64,000 nt of DNA from Basidiobolus meristosporus CBS 931.73 (Eukaryota > Basidiobolomycota > Basidiobolomycetes > Basidiobolales > Basidiobolaceae): the NCBI GenBank assembly GCA_002104905.1, contig MCFE01000123.1:62001-126000 (forward strand). Direction: 5' to 3'. Both the position numbers and the translations under genes were made by a program. How positions within the stretch are numbered: position 1 is the stretch's first letter; every line of letters begins with the position of its first letter. This document shows positions 21,091 to 34,631 of the stretch, piece by piece. The notes beneath the pieces were generated by a model. That model did no database searches. It worked only from the letters and a program-made list of their open reading frames with translations, and was not told the DNA's origin.

Positions 21091-21296
21091 AGTATGTCAA
21101 TTGTGGCAGGTGTATACATTTATAAATGTTAGTAAACAGGAGGCCATAATGGTTTTTGACTTATACTATATGAGGAGTACTCAAGGTAATAAAAGTATGT
21201 CAATTGTGGCAGGTGTGTGCATTTGTAGAGGTTAGTGAGCAGGAGGCCATAGTTGCTTCAACTTGAACTATATGTGAAATACCCAAGGTAGTAGTG
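21091..21296. repeat. Tandem duplication, unit ~103 bp
   Basis: Two adjacent copies begin AGTATGTCAATTGTGGCAGG (21091 and 21194) and are diverged by perhaps 20%. No function is suggested by the sequence. Confidence 0.7.
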
Positions 21297-21740
21297 GGTA
21301 AGCAAGTAACAAAGGGTGATTCTACAGTGGAATATATAAATTGCACAAGGGGAGATGGAAAAAGGATTTACTGTTTGGTAAATTGGTATTGTAGCATTTT
21401 ACAGAACTAGCTGTATTCTGCTATACCTCCATGAAAGTGTCATCAGAGGCTTGTAAAGAGGCCATTAAAACTCCATCCTGTTTTTTGCCATACAATGTAA
21501 TTGAATTTACTGGCCAGTTAGTTCCACTCAAATAGTTGTAAAGTATGCTAAGACCGCAACAATGCCATGCCACCCTTAGCAAAACACCTGTACAATCACC
21601 ATTGTATTTTTCAGCTTTATTTGGCTGTAAAATTAGCAAAACACTGTTGTGATTCCATTGTAAGATTGTGTCAATGGTCATTAATTCCAAGCTGCTGGTA
21701 TTATGGCAGTCTGCTGATGGGATTTTTACTGCTGAGCCAG

Positions 21741-22605
21741 ATTAGATCTAGCTGCAGGACCAAATTATATTTATGGAGTTTGGCTGCAAGGCTTGCTTTG
21801 TATCTTTCAACTTTACCATCAGCCTTGTGTTGTTTCTTGAAAGCCTATTGGCATTCATGTGGTTTCTGGTTGAGCAGTAATCTGACCAAGTCCCCAGTTT
21901 AATTTCCATCATGCCCTGATACTTCTCAATCATTGCAATCTCCAAAACTTTGTCCAAATGCTAATCATGACCTCTCCTAGAGTCTGGAACTTATCACTAT
22001 AGTCTAAATATTTAAAGGCTAAGCTTGCACCCTCATTAATATGGTGATTTGAGCCATCTTTGGTCTGGTTAGATCTCCTATTTTTGATATATTCAGCTGT
22101 AGCAACTGACTCTGCCTTAAAGTTATAGGACAATATTTGATCACATATCATAAATCTTGCCATTTTGTCTATTGGTATGTAAGAACTCCCTGTTGCTCCA
22201 CTTTACTGTGGGGAGTATGGTACAGTGGTCTCTTGCTCTATCCCATAAATTTTGCAGAAGTGAGTGAAGTGCTTTGCAGCTTATCTTCACCATTGCAAGG
22301 GTGTACTTCTTTGATCTTTTCACCAATTTCTCTCTCCACCATGGCTTTAAGGTACCTGTGCTTAGAGAATGCTGCTTTTTTCTTTACATAAAGTAAATCT
22401 TCATGTATTCATGGTATCATCAATAAAAGTGAGTAAATGCTTCATTCAGCCTAAGAATAAACTCTGCATAGGCACATACAGATGCACATAGATTAGATCT
22501 AATTTTCTCTTTGCTTTTGTTGGCCCATTGTACTGGAACAGTTGTCTAGCCTGTTTCCCTTATATGCAAGCTCCACTGTGCTGCAAATTATATGGGGCAT
22601 CAATT
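21741..22605 (-). mobile_element. Degenerate family-A pol remnant
   Basis: Minus-strand frames between 21748 and 22600 still show eroded copia integrase-to-RT junction sequence, such as the ESVATAEYIKNR-like piece near 22100. It is truncated where the LTR of A-III starts at 22606, so it is older than A-III. Confidence 0.6.
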
Positions 22606-22636
22606 TGTTGTACAAGTCTGGGAGATATTGTAAGTG

Positions 22637-23003
22637 TGTTATGATCTGCTGCTTGAATGTTTAAGTTGGATCAGTTTTTAGTCAAATCAATGAGCATATG
22701 TTTAGGTTATCAGTATATCAGTATTATCTATCAAATCAGTAGCATAGTCAGCAAATGAATCAGCAGATCCTTATCAGACAGAAATAGATGTATTAAGTAG
22801 GATCTTATTGGGTGATGATGATGCAATCAAATGAGTTATCAGCCACAACCTACACTAGGAAACACAATTAGTCAGCAATTGATCTAGCAAAATGTATATA
22901 AGGAGCTGCTGGAACCTCAATAAAAATCAGTTCAAGTTTTAGTGAATACAATACTAGCTAAACTCCCTATTCCTCTACAACTCTTATACCAAGACTTGTA
23001 ACA
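22637..23003 (+). repeat. 5' LTR of the gypsy element
   Basis: TGTTATGATC...CTTGTAACA, with a TATATAAGG box near 22895 and a CAATAAAA word at about 22919. Confidence 0.9.
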
Positions 23004-23061
23004 TTGGTAGCAGCAATAAACAGAAACCTCCCTCCTGAAGAAAGAAGAAACCTCCCTCAAG

Positions 23062-23717
23062 ATGTCAGACAATCAAGAATGGAAGAATGCCATGCAGCAA
23101 ATCCTGGCCCAACAGCAACAGTTACTCCAGATCCTCAGCCAACAGCAACAAGGAATTACAACCATGGCTCAGAACCAGCAAAGCCCTGTTAAGAACAACT
23201 TTAGTGTGAAGGTCAACCGGTACCATGGCAGAGTCAATGAAAACCTGGGAACTTGGCTCTTTCAGATTGAAGAAGCTTTTAAAGCTAAAGGAATTGCTCC
23301 AGAAAGCAAGTTGCATTATGCTGCTTCTTACCTGGCAACAAGATCAGGTCGGCCACTATGATGGGATGCTCTACAATTGCTACCTGGGATGAGTTTGTGT
23401 TGGAAATTCAGGATGCTTTTGAGCCTCCACACCAGCAGACACTACTAAGAAGGAAGTTAAAGACACTCAGACAGAAAGGAATGGTGCAAGAATACATCTA
23501 TGAGTACAGATGTCTACTTGGACAAATTGAAAGAATGGACCCATTGGATCAAGTTGAATACTCTATTGATGGGTTGAAGGAAAGAACTCGCAAGGAAGTG
23601 AATTACCAAAGACCTCAGACTATTGAAGAAGCCATCAAGATTGCCATTGATTATGACTCAGCTATGTTTGGAGTTGGGAAGCCTACAGTGACTAATCAAA
23701 AAGGCTACAATCATTAG
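23062..23717 (+). pseudogene. Gypsy gag with a frameshift
   Basis: A Gln-rich coiled start is followed by a retrotransposon gag domain (YHGRVNENLGTWLFQIEEAF). The frame shifts by one base near 23358 and continues as TWDEFVLEIQDAFEP and onward. It ends at a TAG at 23715-23717 that lies in frame with the zinc knuckle ORF; a CAG-to-TAG change would explain it. The shift separates gag into two open pieces of about 99 and 119 codons. Confidence 0.8.
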
Positions 23718-25667
23718 GAAAGAAGTCAGTCAGAAGCAGTACCAATGAAAATAGACGCTATGCAGAAGAATCCTACCTCAGAAGAATGTAAGAAGAAAGG
23801 ACTTTGCTTCAATTGCCACCAGCAAGGACATATTGCAAAGTACTGCCCTCAGAGAAGAAATGGACACCAGCCAACACAAACCTTTAACCATATTGAGTCA
23901 CATGAACACAGTAATGTGGAAGATGAGCTTGAAGAAGACTTGGAACTCACCTTCCATTTGACAGAAGAGTACTTGTCCCAAATGACCTCAAACTCAGGGA
24001 AGTTATTGTACTTGAATGGAGTAATCAATGGAGTACCTGCCAAGATCATGATTGACTCAGGAGCATTGCATGAGTACATGTTGGAGCAATTTGCCTTGAA
24101 AGCTGGAATCAACTTGGAACCTACCAAATCAACTTCAGTCTCCACAGCTGATGGGAACTCTCACATAATCAACCGTATTACCCAGCCAGTAAGAATGAAG
24201 ATCAATGACTATGAAGAAGACCCACAGGCTTATATTTTTGGGAACTGCAAGTTTGACCTTGTACTTGGAAACACCTGGCTATTTTGTTGTAATCCATCAA
24301 TCAACTGGAGAACCCATGCTACTCAGATCCAAAAAGACAACAAGACCTATGAGCTATTACCTGCCAGGCTGGATTTCAACTTGGTCAATTCCAGTGTGTG
24401 TGAGACAAGTGAACTTAGCAAGACCCAGTTCTGTAGAGCACTTAGAAAAGGTACCGAGATGTTCCTCATGGCTGTATTACAGGAGGATACTGCTACCCCA
24501 GCACCCCAGCAGGTCCAGACTCTCTTGAAGAAATATTTGGACGTGTTTCCGGATGAGATTGTAAGCCTACCAACAGTCAGAGACATGGATCATGCCATTG
24601 ACACAGGAGATAGCCCTCCAGTGAGCAAGACACCTTACAGAATGAGTCCATTGGAATTGGAGGAAATGAAGAGACAAATTGATCAGCTATTGGAGCAAGG
24701 ATATATCAGGCCCAGCAAGTCACCCTGGGGAGCACCAGTGCTTTTTGTGAAAAAGAAGGATGGAACACTTAGGATGTGCATTGACTACAGAGCCCTGAAC
24801 TCAGTTACTGTCAAGAATAAGTACCCCATACCTTGGATTGATGAGCTTTTGGACCAACTTAATGGAGCCACTATTTTCAGCAAGATTGACCTCATGTCAG
24901 GATTCAACCAGATTAGGGTGAAGCCAGAAGACATCCCTAAGACAGCATTCAGGACCAGATATGGACATTACAAGTACTTAGTCATGAGTTTTGGCCTCAC
25001 CAATGCCCCTGCAACTTTCATGACCCTGATGCAGATTGTCTTCCAGGAGTACTTAGACAAGTTTGTCATAATCTACCTAGATGATATACTGATATACAGC
25101 AAGACAGAAGAGGATCACTTGGTGCACATTGAAAAGGTCTTGAAGAAGCTAAGAGAGAACAAGCTTTACAGCAAGCTACCCAAGTGTGAATTCTTCAAGG
25201 AACATGTAGAATATCTGGGACATATAGTGACTAGCACAGGAGTAACCATAGACCCCAAGAAGGTAGAAGTAATCAAGAATTTGAAGCAGCCCCATAGCAT
25301 ATCAGAACTTAGATCATTCCTTGGAATGGTTTCCTATTATTGGAGATTTGTCAAGTCTTTTGCAAGTATTGCAGCCCCTTTAACTGATATCCTCAAGAAA
25401 GACAATACCTACAAGTGGGACATAGCTTGTGAGACTGCCTTCCAGATGCTCAAGAATGAACTTGCTAAGCTGCCAAGCTTAAGAATACCAGATTTCAGAA
25501 AAGAGTTCACTCTGTGCACAGATGCTTCAGATTATGCAATTGGTGGAGTGCTGAGCCAAGAACACGAGGGAAAGGACTACCCTGTTGCCTTTGAATCCAA
25601 GAAACTGAACTCAGCAGAACAAAACTATCCAGTACATGAGAAGGAGATGCTTGCTATAATACACTGA
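23718..25667 (+). pseudogene. Gypsy zinc knuckle, protease, RT and start of RNase H
   Basis: Continues the gag frame after the TAG. It has a zinc knuckle [14 protein letters not shown] (CX2CX4HX4C), a protease active site MIDSGA, and RT with the conserved YLDDILIYS motif around 25074-25100. RNase H begins at [14 protein letters not shown]. The frame stops at a TGA at 25665-25667, inside RNase H, where related elements read straight through. TGA could derive from CGA or TGG. Confidence 0.85.
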
Positions 25668-27170
25668 TTGAAGACATGGAGATGCTATATTGAAGGAGTC
25701 AAATGCACTGTGAAGACTGATCATGCCTCCCTCAAGTATATATTTACTAAGAAGGTACTCTCTAGAAGAATGACAAGATGGAGTGAATACATTCAGCAAT
25801 TTGACCTGGAGATTGTCTATTGTCCTGGAAAAAACAACACGGTTGCTGATGCCTTATCAAGATTAGACCAAGTTGCACAACTCAACTTGGTGCATGAATC
25901 AGATTGGCCTAGCTTATTACCAAAGTACTTGGAGGACCAAGCCATTCCTAATGAGGTGGATGAAGATATCAAGAAGATTATCCGTGATGAAGCCAGCAAA
26001 TTTGTTGTACAGGATGAAACACTCTACCAAATTGTTGATGGAAGCCCTATTGCCTATTGTCCTTATGTTGCTCACCTGGATTTAATACATAAGCTACACA
26101 ATGGATATGGACATCTTGGGATTGAAGGAACCTATAGCCTTGTGAAAGCCAGAGCATGGTGGCCCAGAATGAAACAAGATATTGAGAAGCTAGTGAAAAC
26201 ATGCCCAAACTGCCAAATCAATCAAGGCCAGCCACAAAGAATTGCCGAACTCTTCCCTTTGGAGCCTGTAAGATCATTTGAGAGATGGGGAATTGACTTT
26301 ATTGGAAGACTGCCAACTACCAGGAAATGCAACCGTTGGATCCTAGTAGCAATTGACCATGCCATTAAATGGCCAGTTGCTAAAGCTGTACCAATAGCCA
26401 GTGAACAAGAAGTTGCAAGTTTCATTTACCATGAGATCCTGATGAAGTTTGGATGCCCTGTGGAGATCTTATCCAATAGAGGTGCAAATTTTATGGCAAA
26501 GACATTAGAGGCTTACCTGGAAATGCAGCAGATCAGACACTTGAAAACCTCAGCATATCACCCCGGAACTAATGGAGTCACTGAGCGGTTTAATGGATTA
26601 TTTGGAAAAATGCTGACCAAGTATGCAAATGGAGTTGTCAGTAGATGGGAAGAGTACATAGACCAAGCACTCTTTGCATGCAGAGTCAGAGTGCACAACA
26701 CCACCCAGCAATCACCATTTTACTTAGTTTATGGATGTGAACCAAGGATTCCAGGAGATCTCACACAACCAAAACTTACAGACACCTTAGAAGATGAACT
26801 CAGTCAGCCAAGTAGACACCAGCAACTGGAACAAAGACGTCAAGAGGCACAGACCAAAGTATCTCAAAGTGCAGAAAAGATGAAGCAGAGATTTGATAAG
26901 ACTATAGCACCAGAAGCATTGACAGTTGGGAACTTTGTATTGCTAAGAAACAACACTTGGAAGAAGTTTGAGCCACAATGGACAGGGCCATTCAAGATCA
27001 TCAGAGAATGTCCATTTGCAACTTACCAACTGGTGGACAAACAAGGCAATATCCGGGAAGACTTAGTGCATAGGGACAGACTCAAGCTTGCAAGACTTGC
27101 TGATAATACTGAACCATCAAGATATTGGTATCACAAGAAAAGAGATTCAGGAGAACCCTCTCAACTTTAG
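25668..27170 (+). pseudogene. Gypsy RNase H end and integrase
   Basis: Continues in frame after the TGA. RNase H ends near NTVADALSRL. The integrase zinc domain follows (H...H, CPNC), then a core with Asp in IDFIGRLP and Glu in TNGVTERFNG. The second catalytic Asp, normally in S-D-R-G, is Asn (codon AAT at 26475-26477; SNRGANF), which should abolish integration. A C-terminal module with WTGPFKI follows. The 500-codon piece is otherwise open. Confidence 0.85.
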
Positions 27171-27180
27171 TAGGGGAGAA

Positions 27181-27548
27181 GGTTATGATCTGCCGCTTGA
27201 ATGTTTAAGTTAGATCAGTTTTTAGTCAAATCAATGAGCATATGTTTAGGTTATCAGTATATCAGTATTTTCTATGAAATCAGTAGCATTAGTCAGCAAA
27301 TGAATCAGCAGATCCTTATCAGACAGAAATAGATATATTAAGTAGGATCTTTTTGGGTGATGATGATGCAATCAAATGAGTCATCAGCCACAACCTACAC
27401 TAGGAAATACAATTAGTCAGCAATTGATCTGGCAAAATGTATATAAGGAGCTGCTGGAACCTCAATAAAAATCAGTTCAAGTTTTAGTGAATACAATACT
27501 AGCTAAACTCCCTATTCCTCTACAACTCTTATACCAAGACTTGTAACA
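27181..27548 (+). repeat. 3' LTR of the gypsy element
   Basis: Matches the 5' LTR over its full length with about ten differences. Its first base is G where the 5' copy has T. Confidence 0.9.
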
Positions 27549-30500
27549 AGTGATTGGGAAAACAAGTAGATTATGTGGTTTTCATCCAATGATTCACCAA
27601 ATGTAAAGGTAGTACTTTGATTTTTACATGGTTTTGGCATGATAAGTGCCTAGAATAGCTTCAGGAAGGCTCCAAGAATATATGACAAAATTTAGGGGCT
27701 GTTTGGACAACTTTCAGAATTTTCATGTTCTGGGTACCTGATATTTTGGTGTGATTGTTCTAAGTGAATCCCTACAAAGAATTAGGTCAGTATTCTCTCA
27801 GATTTGAAAGTAATGATCTATGTGGCTAAGTTAGGTGAGTATTTATACAAAATTGCCAGCTTTTACAACACTACTACTCAACTAAATACATATACTGAGC
27901 AGTCACAATTTTGACCTAAGATATCCAAACTTGTCTTTACCTAATGGCTTGATAAACATGTCTGCAATCATTTAATCTGTAAGACAGTAAGCTAAGTTAA
28001 CCAAGCTACTATCTATAGCTTCATGTATGAAATGATTTAAATACCAACATGCTTAGTTCTAGCACTGTAAGTGGCATTTCAACCTGGCTGTATACATCCT
28101 GAATTATTGTGAAATATATTATTAGGCAATTTTTTACATAAGCCTGAATTCTTGAAAAGCTTCCTTAGCTATGTTACTTCTTTTGATAGCTTCACAGACT
28201 GCCATATTCTCTGCATATGCGGTTGAAAGTTCTATGGGTGGTTGCTTTCTTGAATTCCATAAGATTGAGGCTTGAACATGAAGAAAGGTGTATCCTGTAG
28301 TAGATCTTGTATCCTCTAAATTTCATCCCCAATCATCATCATAGTATCCCATATGAGCTTGTTCTGAATCCTTATAGGCATACCTTGAGCAGATATTAGT
28401 AGTTCCTCTTAGGTATCTAAAAAGCCACTTGACTGCTGCAATATGATCAAATTCATATCTCTGAAAATAAATGCTGACAACTTCCACCAAATATGAGATT
28501 TCTGGATGTGCTCCAAGCATGATATATATCTACCTGTTAGCTATATATTGATAAGGAGAGCAAAGGCTTTCTGATGACACTAATCTCTCTAAAGTTGAGT
28601 TTTGGCCAAGTTAAGGTTTGTCTCCATTAGGGTAGCTGCCAGTTTACAGTCTTCCATTTGGTACTATTGTAGTATATTTTGAATATACCTGAATAGGCTT
28701 AGGGTGATAGTGTGTGTACTTCCATCCATGGAGAACTTTATCTCTAAGTAGTAACCAAGTTCTCTTAGATTGTTAATCTTGACTCTTTAGACAGGCTGGA
28801 TTTAGTTTCTGCCAATGTTTCTAGATTAGTGATGGCTTTAATAAAATCATCCACATATAGAGCTAATAGTACAGGGCTTGCCATATTTGACTTATTGTAT
28901 ATACTATAGTCAGCATTACTCCTTCTGAAACTCAAATATTCCAAGTAAGAAAGTATATTGCACCTCCAGGCTCTTGGTAATTATTTGAGTCCATATAGAG
29001 ATTTTTTAGGCTTGCAGACCAAATGGGGGTTATGTTGCTCAGCACACCCACTAGGCTTGTCTATCTACCCATCCTCATCAGGTACTCTGTTCAAAAATGC
29101 AGCTTTTACATGTGTATGATGCATAAAAAGCTTATATGTAGCTGCAATAGCTAATATTAATCTGAAAGGACTAAGCTTGGTTACTGGTGCAAAGGTCCCA
29201 GTTTAGGCAAGTCCTTTGGAATGACAGTATCTTTTGGCTACAAGTCTTGCTTTGTATCTTTCAACTGCACAATCAGCCTTACATTTTGGCTTAAAGACCC
29301 ACATGGATCCAATCAATTTTTGGTTGATTTGTAATTTGACTTAGTCCCAAATTTAATTTTCCATCAGGGCCTGATATTCCTGAGTCATTGCAGATCTCTA
29401 AAACTTTCTCTGAGAGCTACTTAAGGACTCTTTTATGGTCTAGGGCTCATTAATATGGACTGAATAAGCATAGGTTAAGTTTGTAACCACATTGATATAG
29501 TAACTTGGGCTATTTCTTGTCCAGTTGAATTTCCTGGCATATAGTACTGAAATGATCACTTCTGGGATATTACTTAACACCAATTCAGGCAGGATTCTGG
29601 TTGTAGAGTACTTTGAGTTGAACAAGCTTCATTGTCTTGTTCTAACTGAAATCTGATTATTGGTGAAACTGTGATCAGATTTTTGTCATCATCTGATGTC
29701 ATTATTTGGGAAAGCATTGAGTTTACCCTGACAACACATCCCTGGACCAAATTGGCTTCTTTGCATTGATATTGTGGAGTCTGTAAGATTTACCTTCATT
29801 GCAGTAGCCCAAAAATATGCATTTTACACTTTTTAGCTCAAATTTTGGCTGATTTCAGGGCAGTTTCTGAGCATATGCTCTACACCCATATATTCATGGA
29901 TGTTCTGCACTTATTCTGTATTTGTATTATGCTACAATTGGAGTAGAGTCCCAAAGTACTCTGTTATAACTTTTAATTTCAAGGTATACAGCTGTGGCAA
30001 CTGATTCTGCCCAAATATCAGAAAGGTTTCTGATTATGGGTCATAAATCTTGCCATACCAGTAATTGAACTTTTTGCACTTTTTGCTACCAATTCTGCTC
30101 TGGGAAGAATGGTAAAGTACGCTGTTGCTGTATCCCATGAGTTTTGTACAAGTGAATGAAGAGCTTTCAGGTATATTCTCCATCAATGTCAGAGCATATT
30201 TTCTGGATTTTTTCACCAGTTTCTCTCTCAACCATTGTTTTAAGCTCCCTGAGCTTGGAAAGAGCATCTTATTTTCTCCCCATGAAGTAGACCCATGTGT
30301 TTTGTGTAGTAAGCAATAAAAGTGATCTAATACTTCATCCTGCCTAAGGATAAACTTTGCATAGGTCCACATAGATCTGAGTTAATTAGATCTAATTTTT
30401 TCTTAGTTCTGACCAACCCAGAGCTCTTGAATGATTGTCTGGCTTGTTTCCCATATATTCAGGCTTCACAGTGCTCCAAATTAGCTGGGGGATGAACTTA

Positions 30501-31473
30501 AATTTGGAAATTAGCTGATCTTTGATTATTTTGCACAAATAATCAAAATTGATATGTCTGAATCTCCTGTGCCAAAGCATTGGTGTTTTTTCATTTTAGT
30601 TACCTATATTGGTTTCCAGATATGATGGACTATAAGTTAACTTGTATAGACTCCCATCTCTGATACCCAAAGCAATGTGGGCACCACTCAGATCAGTGTT
30701 TCTGCATCCAGAGCTGCCAAAACTGAAACTGAGTCCTTCTGCTGTAGCCTTGCTGACAGATAGTAGATTCTTGGTCATTTCTGGTTCATAGAGTACTTCT
30801 TTAATGGTCAGTGTATGGCTTCCTTCACTGCTTTTAAGGTTTACTTAGATTACTCCTTCTCCCACTGCATCAAGTACACTATTGTCACCCACAAAAACCT
30901 TCTTAATTGGAATATCCTGATATTGGGTAAAAATTACTGATTAGCATGTAAATGTTGAGATGCTCCAGAGTCCATATACCATGTTGGAGAATCCTTTTTT
31001 GTGGTCATATTTAGTGCAGATATCAAAAGTCTATCTTCAGTTGTTGCAGCATTTTGATATTCAGTTTTTTTCTGCTAACTGTCTGTTGTCAAAATTTGGA
31101 ATTCCACCTAAATGTTCACCTAACTTAGTCACTTATGAGTCACATAGACCATTACCTTCAAATCCTAGAGAATACTGACCAAATTCCTTGTTGGAATTTG
31201 CTTAGAATATTGTCACCAAAATACCTGGTACCTACAACATGAAAATTCTCAAAGTTGTCCAAACAGCCCCAAAGTTTGCACACATGTTCTTGGGACCTTC
31301 TTTAACCTGTTCTACATGTTTGTAATGCCAAGACCAGGTAGAAGTATAAATACTACTTTTACATTCAATAAATCATTAAGTGAAAACCACATAGTCTACT
31401 TGTCCTCCCAATCACTCCCAATATATCCAAGACTCTTACAGCAGGTTATGAGCCCAAGCTGTCACTCTCTGCA

Positions 31474-32298
31474 ATGTCTACTACTGCTATTACTGGAATT
31501 TTTCCCTCTGCTGAGAAGTTGGATGGATCTAACTACCAAGTGTGGAAGGTGAAGATGAATATGCTGCTACAAGAAAGAGGCCTTTGGGATATTGTTGTGG
31601 GAGAGGAATGCACTCATAAAAATGTAGATGAGGAAGCCTTAAAGTACCAGAAGAAAGAACAAAGTGCCTTTAACTGCATTTGCCTTAATGTTAAGGACAT
31701 AGTGCTTATTCAATGCTCTGGAGCAAAATGGAAAAGAATGCCTGGAAGGCATTAGAAGACATCTACTAGTCATGTTCTGCTGCCAAGAAAATGTATCTGA
31801 GACAAAAATTCTTTACTACAAGATGCTGCCAGCGGAAGATATGAAAAATCTAATTAACAGAATTACCCTGCTAGTAGATGAAATGGAATATGTAGGCATA
31901 CCAGCTACTGCTGAGGATGCAATAGTTACCATCCTGAATAGCCTGGCAGACATGTTTCAGGGCCTTGTATCAGCCCTGGAGTCCAGAACTGAAGATTTGA
32001 CCTTAAATTACATAGATGGAAGGCTCCTGGATCAAGAATTAAGGAAATCAACACCAATAAGAAGGAAGCAGAAAATGCTTTGGCTAGCAATGAAAATTCA
32101 CAAAGAAGGTACCCAACACCCTACAAAGACAACAGCAACCTGTTTTGCAACTACTGCAAAAGTAAAGGGCACACATCAGTCTGGTGCTTCAAAAAGAAAA
32201 ATAGTCTGCAGAAAAAGCCTGAATATGGAAATACTGCAACAACTGAAGATAAGCTATTCATATTTGCACTAAATATGACCACAAACAAGGATCCTTAG
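31474..32298 (+). pseudogene. Gag of element A-IV, frame-broken
   Basis: Three overlapping open pieces (31474-31755, 31772-32272, 32080-32298) together cover copia gag and the zinc knuckle (FCNYCKSKGHTSVWC). Frameshifts separate them. The gag start MSTTAITGIFPSAEKLDGSN is shared with the A-III and A-V copies. Confidence 0.75.
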
Positions 32299-32641
32299 AC
32301 ATGGAACCTTGCCTCTGGAGCATCTTAACACTTTACACACCAACAAGAACTTTTTACCCAATATTAAGAGATTCCAATTAAATAGGTTTTCATTGGTGAC
32401 AATAGAGCACTTGATCCAGTGGGAGAGGGAACTATCCAAATAAACCTAAGAAACAGTGAAGGAAGCCATACACCAACCTTCAAAACTCTTCATCCACTTC
32501 TGCAAAATTCATGGGATAAAGCAAGAGACTACTGTTCCATACTCTGCACAGCAAAATGAAGTATCAGAATGTGCTAACAGATCAATAATTGATATGGCAA
32601 GATCTAGGATCCATGATCAATAATTACTCTATGATTTTTGG

Positions 32642-33448
32642 GTGGAGTTAGTTGCCACTGCTGTATATCTTAAAAATAGGAGCTATAACAGACTACTTTG
32701 TGGTTGTACTCCATTTGAAGCATGGTATGGATACAGACCAAGTGCAGAACACCTAAAAGTATTTGGGTGTACAGCATATGCCAAGAAACTGCTTGGAAAT
32801 CAGTCAAAATTTGAACCAAAAAATGTAAAATGTGTATTTTTGGGTTACTGCAATGATAGTAAAGCATACAGACTCTACAATACCAAAGCAAAGAAGCTAA
32901 TCAAGTCCAGCGATGTGTTGTTTGATGAAAATTCAAAGTTTTCACATAAAATGACATCAGATGATTACAAAAATCTGATCTCAAGACCACTAATTGGCAG
33001 GATTGAATCAGAGCAAAAAAATGAAACTTTTTTCACTCCAGAGGACTCTACAACTGTGGTTCAGCCAAAATCAGTGCCCAGGAATATCCCAGAAGTGATC
33101 ATTCCAGTATCAAATGCCCAGAGATCTAATCAGACAAGAAATAGCCCAAATTGCTATATCAATGAGGGTACAAACTTAGCCTATGCCTATTCAGTCCATA
33201 TTGATGAGCCCCAGACTATAAAAGTGGCCCTAAATAGCTCTCAGACAAAGTTTTGGAGATCTGCAATGACTGAGGAATATCAGGCCCTGATGGAAAATCA
33301 AACTTGGGACTTAGTCAAATTACCAATCAACCATAAATCAATTGGGTGCAGATGGGTCTTCAAGACAGAGTATAAGGCTGATGGTACAATTGAAAGATAC
33401 AAAGCAAGACTTGTGGCCAAAGGATACTCTCAAACAAAAAGAACTTGA
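32642..33448 (+). pseudogene. Integrase C-terminal and RT start of element A-IV
   Basis: 268 codons open. Contains the conserved KNRS...CTPFEAWYGYRPS and VFLGYCNDSKAYRLYN region after the integrase core, then the RT start (ALMENQTWDLVKLP, YKARLVAKGYSQTK). It breaks where the family-C LTR is inserted at 33472. Confidence 0.8.
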
Positions 33449-33471
33449 CTATACTGAGACCTTTGCACCAA

Positions 33472-34550
33472 TGTGGTGGTGTATAAGTTCAAAGGGCAAA
33501 ATACAGCCAACACTTCTCAAGTGTGAATGTGTGTGGGGTGTTCACTGGGTGCAATAACCTCTGGGAAAAGCTTGCTAGGAATACTGGGTCTTTTGTCTAA
33601 TATAATGTGAAGGCAGATAAAGCCTCAAGCTTGTCAAGGGAAAACTACTGAACTACAATGCCCAACTTAGTTGGCGTCTTAACAGAAGTTTATAATGGCT
33701 TTGACGTCCTTTGAGATGAAAATGTACTAAAGCTTCCAAAGTCAAAACAACTCTAAACTCCACCAACAGGGACTTGATAAGAATGCAGCTTTGACCAATA
33801 GTTACAAAGACTGAAAAGTATCTTTGCCTGTACAAGAACAAACTTGGGAAAACAATCAAATATAATAAAATATACCTACTCTGAGTGTTCCTCATAAGTA
33901 GTGCCTCCAAGGTCAGTTGGCTGTCAGCATGGTTTCCTGGGAGTATTTTCAGGTCTGAGTCAGAAAATAGTGGTAATAGGCAGTGGTGATCTCACTAATC
34001 ACTAAGTCAGAATATTGGAAGAGGGATGATTTATTTTTAAAGGATAGCCTCCCTTATATACTTTTTTGCTGCTCAAATTCTTACTAGAAAATACTTTGCA
34101 GAAGTTACCAGAAGGTAGTAGACATCCAATCATGTTAATGTGTACTAAAAATAGCGCAAATTCTTGGCAGATTGTTCCATGAGACATAGTAGCACCTAGC
34201 CAATCAGATAGTGGTAATGTGAAACCTCTGTGTTGTATAGTTACCTCATATGGTAATAGGAGAGGAGGGTTATGAAACCAGGATGATCACATGACATTGG
34301 CACTGTTGGGGGTACTTGCCTTATATGGTAACTATCTTATCTTGGCATCTTTGAATGGAATAGGCATAACTTGTGCAATGGGTTAATAGTGACAAACAGT
34401 TTGCCAGGTTGCATAGTGATAATCACATAGACAGATAGGAAATATTGCAATTTGGGATGATACTAACACAGGGGGGGTAATCCTTTTTAGGGAAGTGAAT
34501 TTATGGGAATGAGCACATATGCCTGTGGGTGTCACTGTGACCTCACTACA
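33472..34550 (-). mobile_element. Family-C solo LTR in the pol of A-IV
   Basis: 1079 bp, TGTGGTGGTG...CTCACTACA. The disrupted pol reads ...GCACC before and GTAGCC after. Flanks CCAA and CCGG are each one change from the undisturbed CCAG, consistent with a decayed 4-bp duplication. It carries no ORF of note. Confidence 0.8.
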
Positions 34551-34631
34551 CCGGTAGCCAAGTTTAATTCAATCAGATTAGTATTGGCTATTGCAGCCAA
34601 ATATGAGTTTTTATTCATCAAATGGATGTAA

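Larger units (their letters stand above)
19622..21740. other. Old anonymous repeat tract, no functional gene
   Basis: No conserved coding frame is seen. It contains a half-size foldback relative (19796-20234) and a tandem duplication (21091-21296). The rest is AT-rich, CpG-poor, and shows nothing I recognise. Confidence 0.5.
22637..27548 (+). mobile_element. Ty3/gypsy LTR retrotransposon, full-length but mutated; TSD AGTG
   Basis: LTRs at 22637-23003 and 27181-27548 differ at roughly ten positions by eye. AGTG flanks both sides (22633-22636 and 27549-27552). The 5' LTR is followed by TTGGTAGCAGC, a primer-binding site for a tRNA 3' CCA end (probably initiator Met). AGTAGGGGAGAA forms the polypurine tract before the 3' LTR. 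The interior encodes gag, protease, RT, RNase H and integrase in the gypsy order, but with a frameshift and two in-frame stops. Confidence 0.93.
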
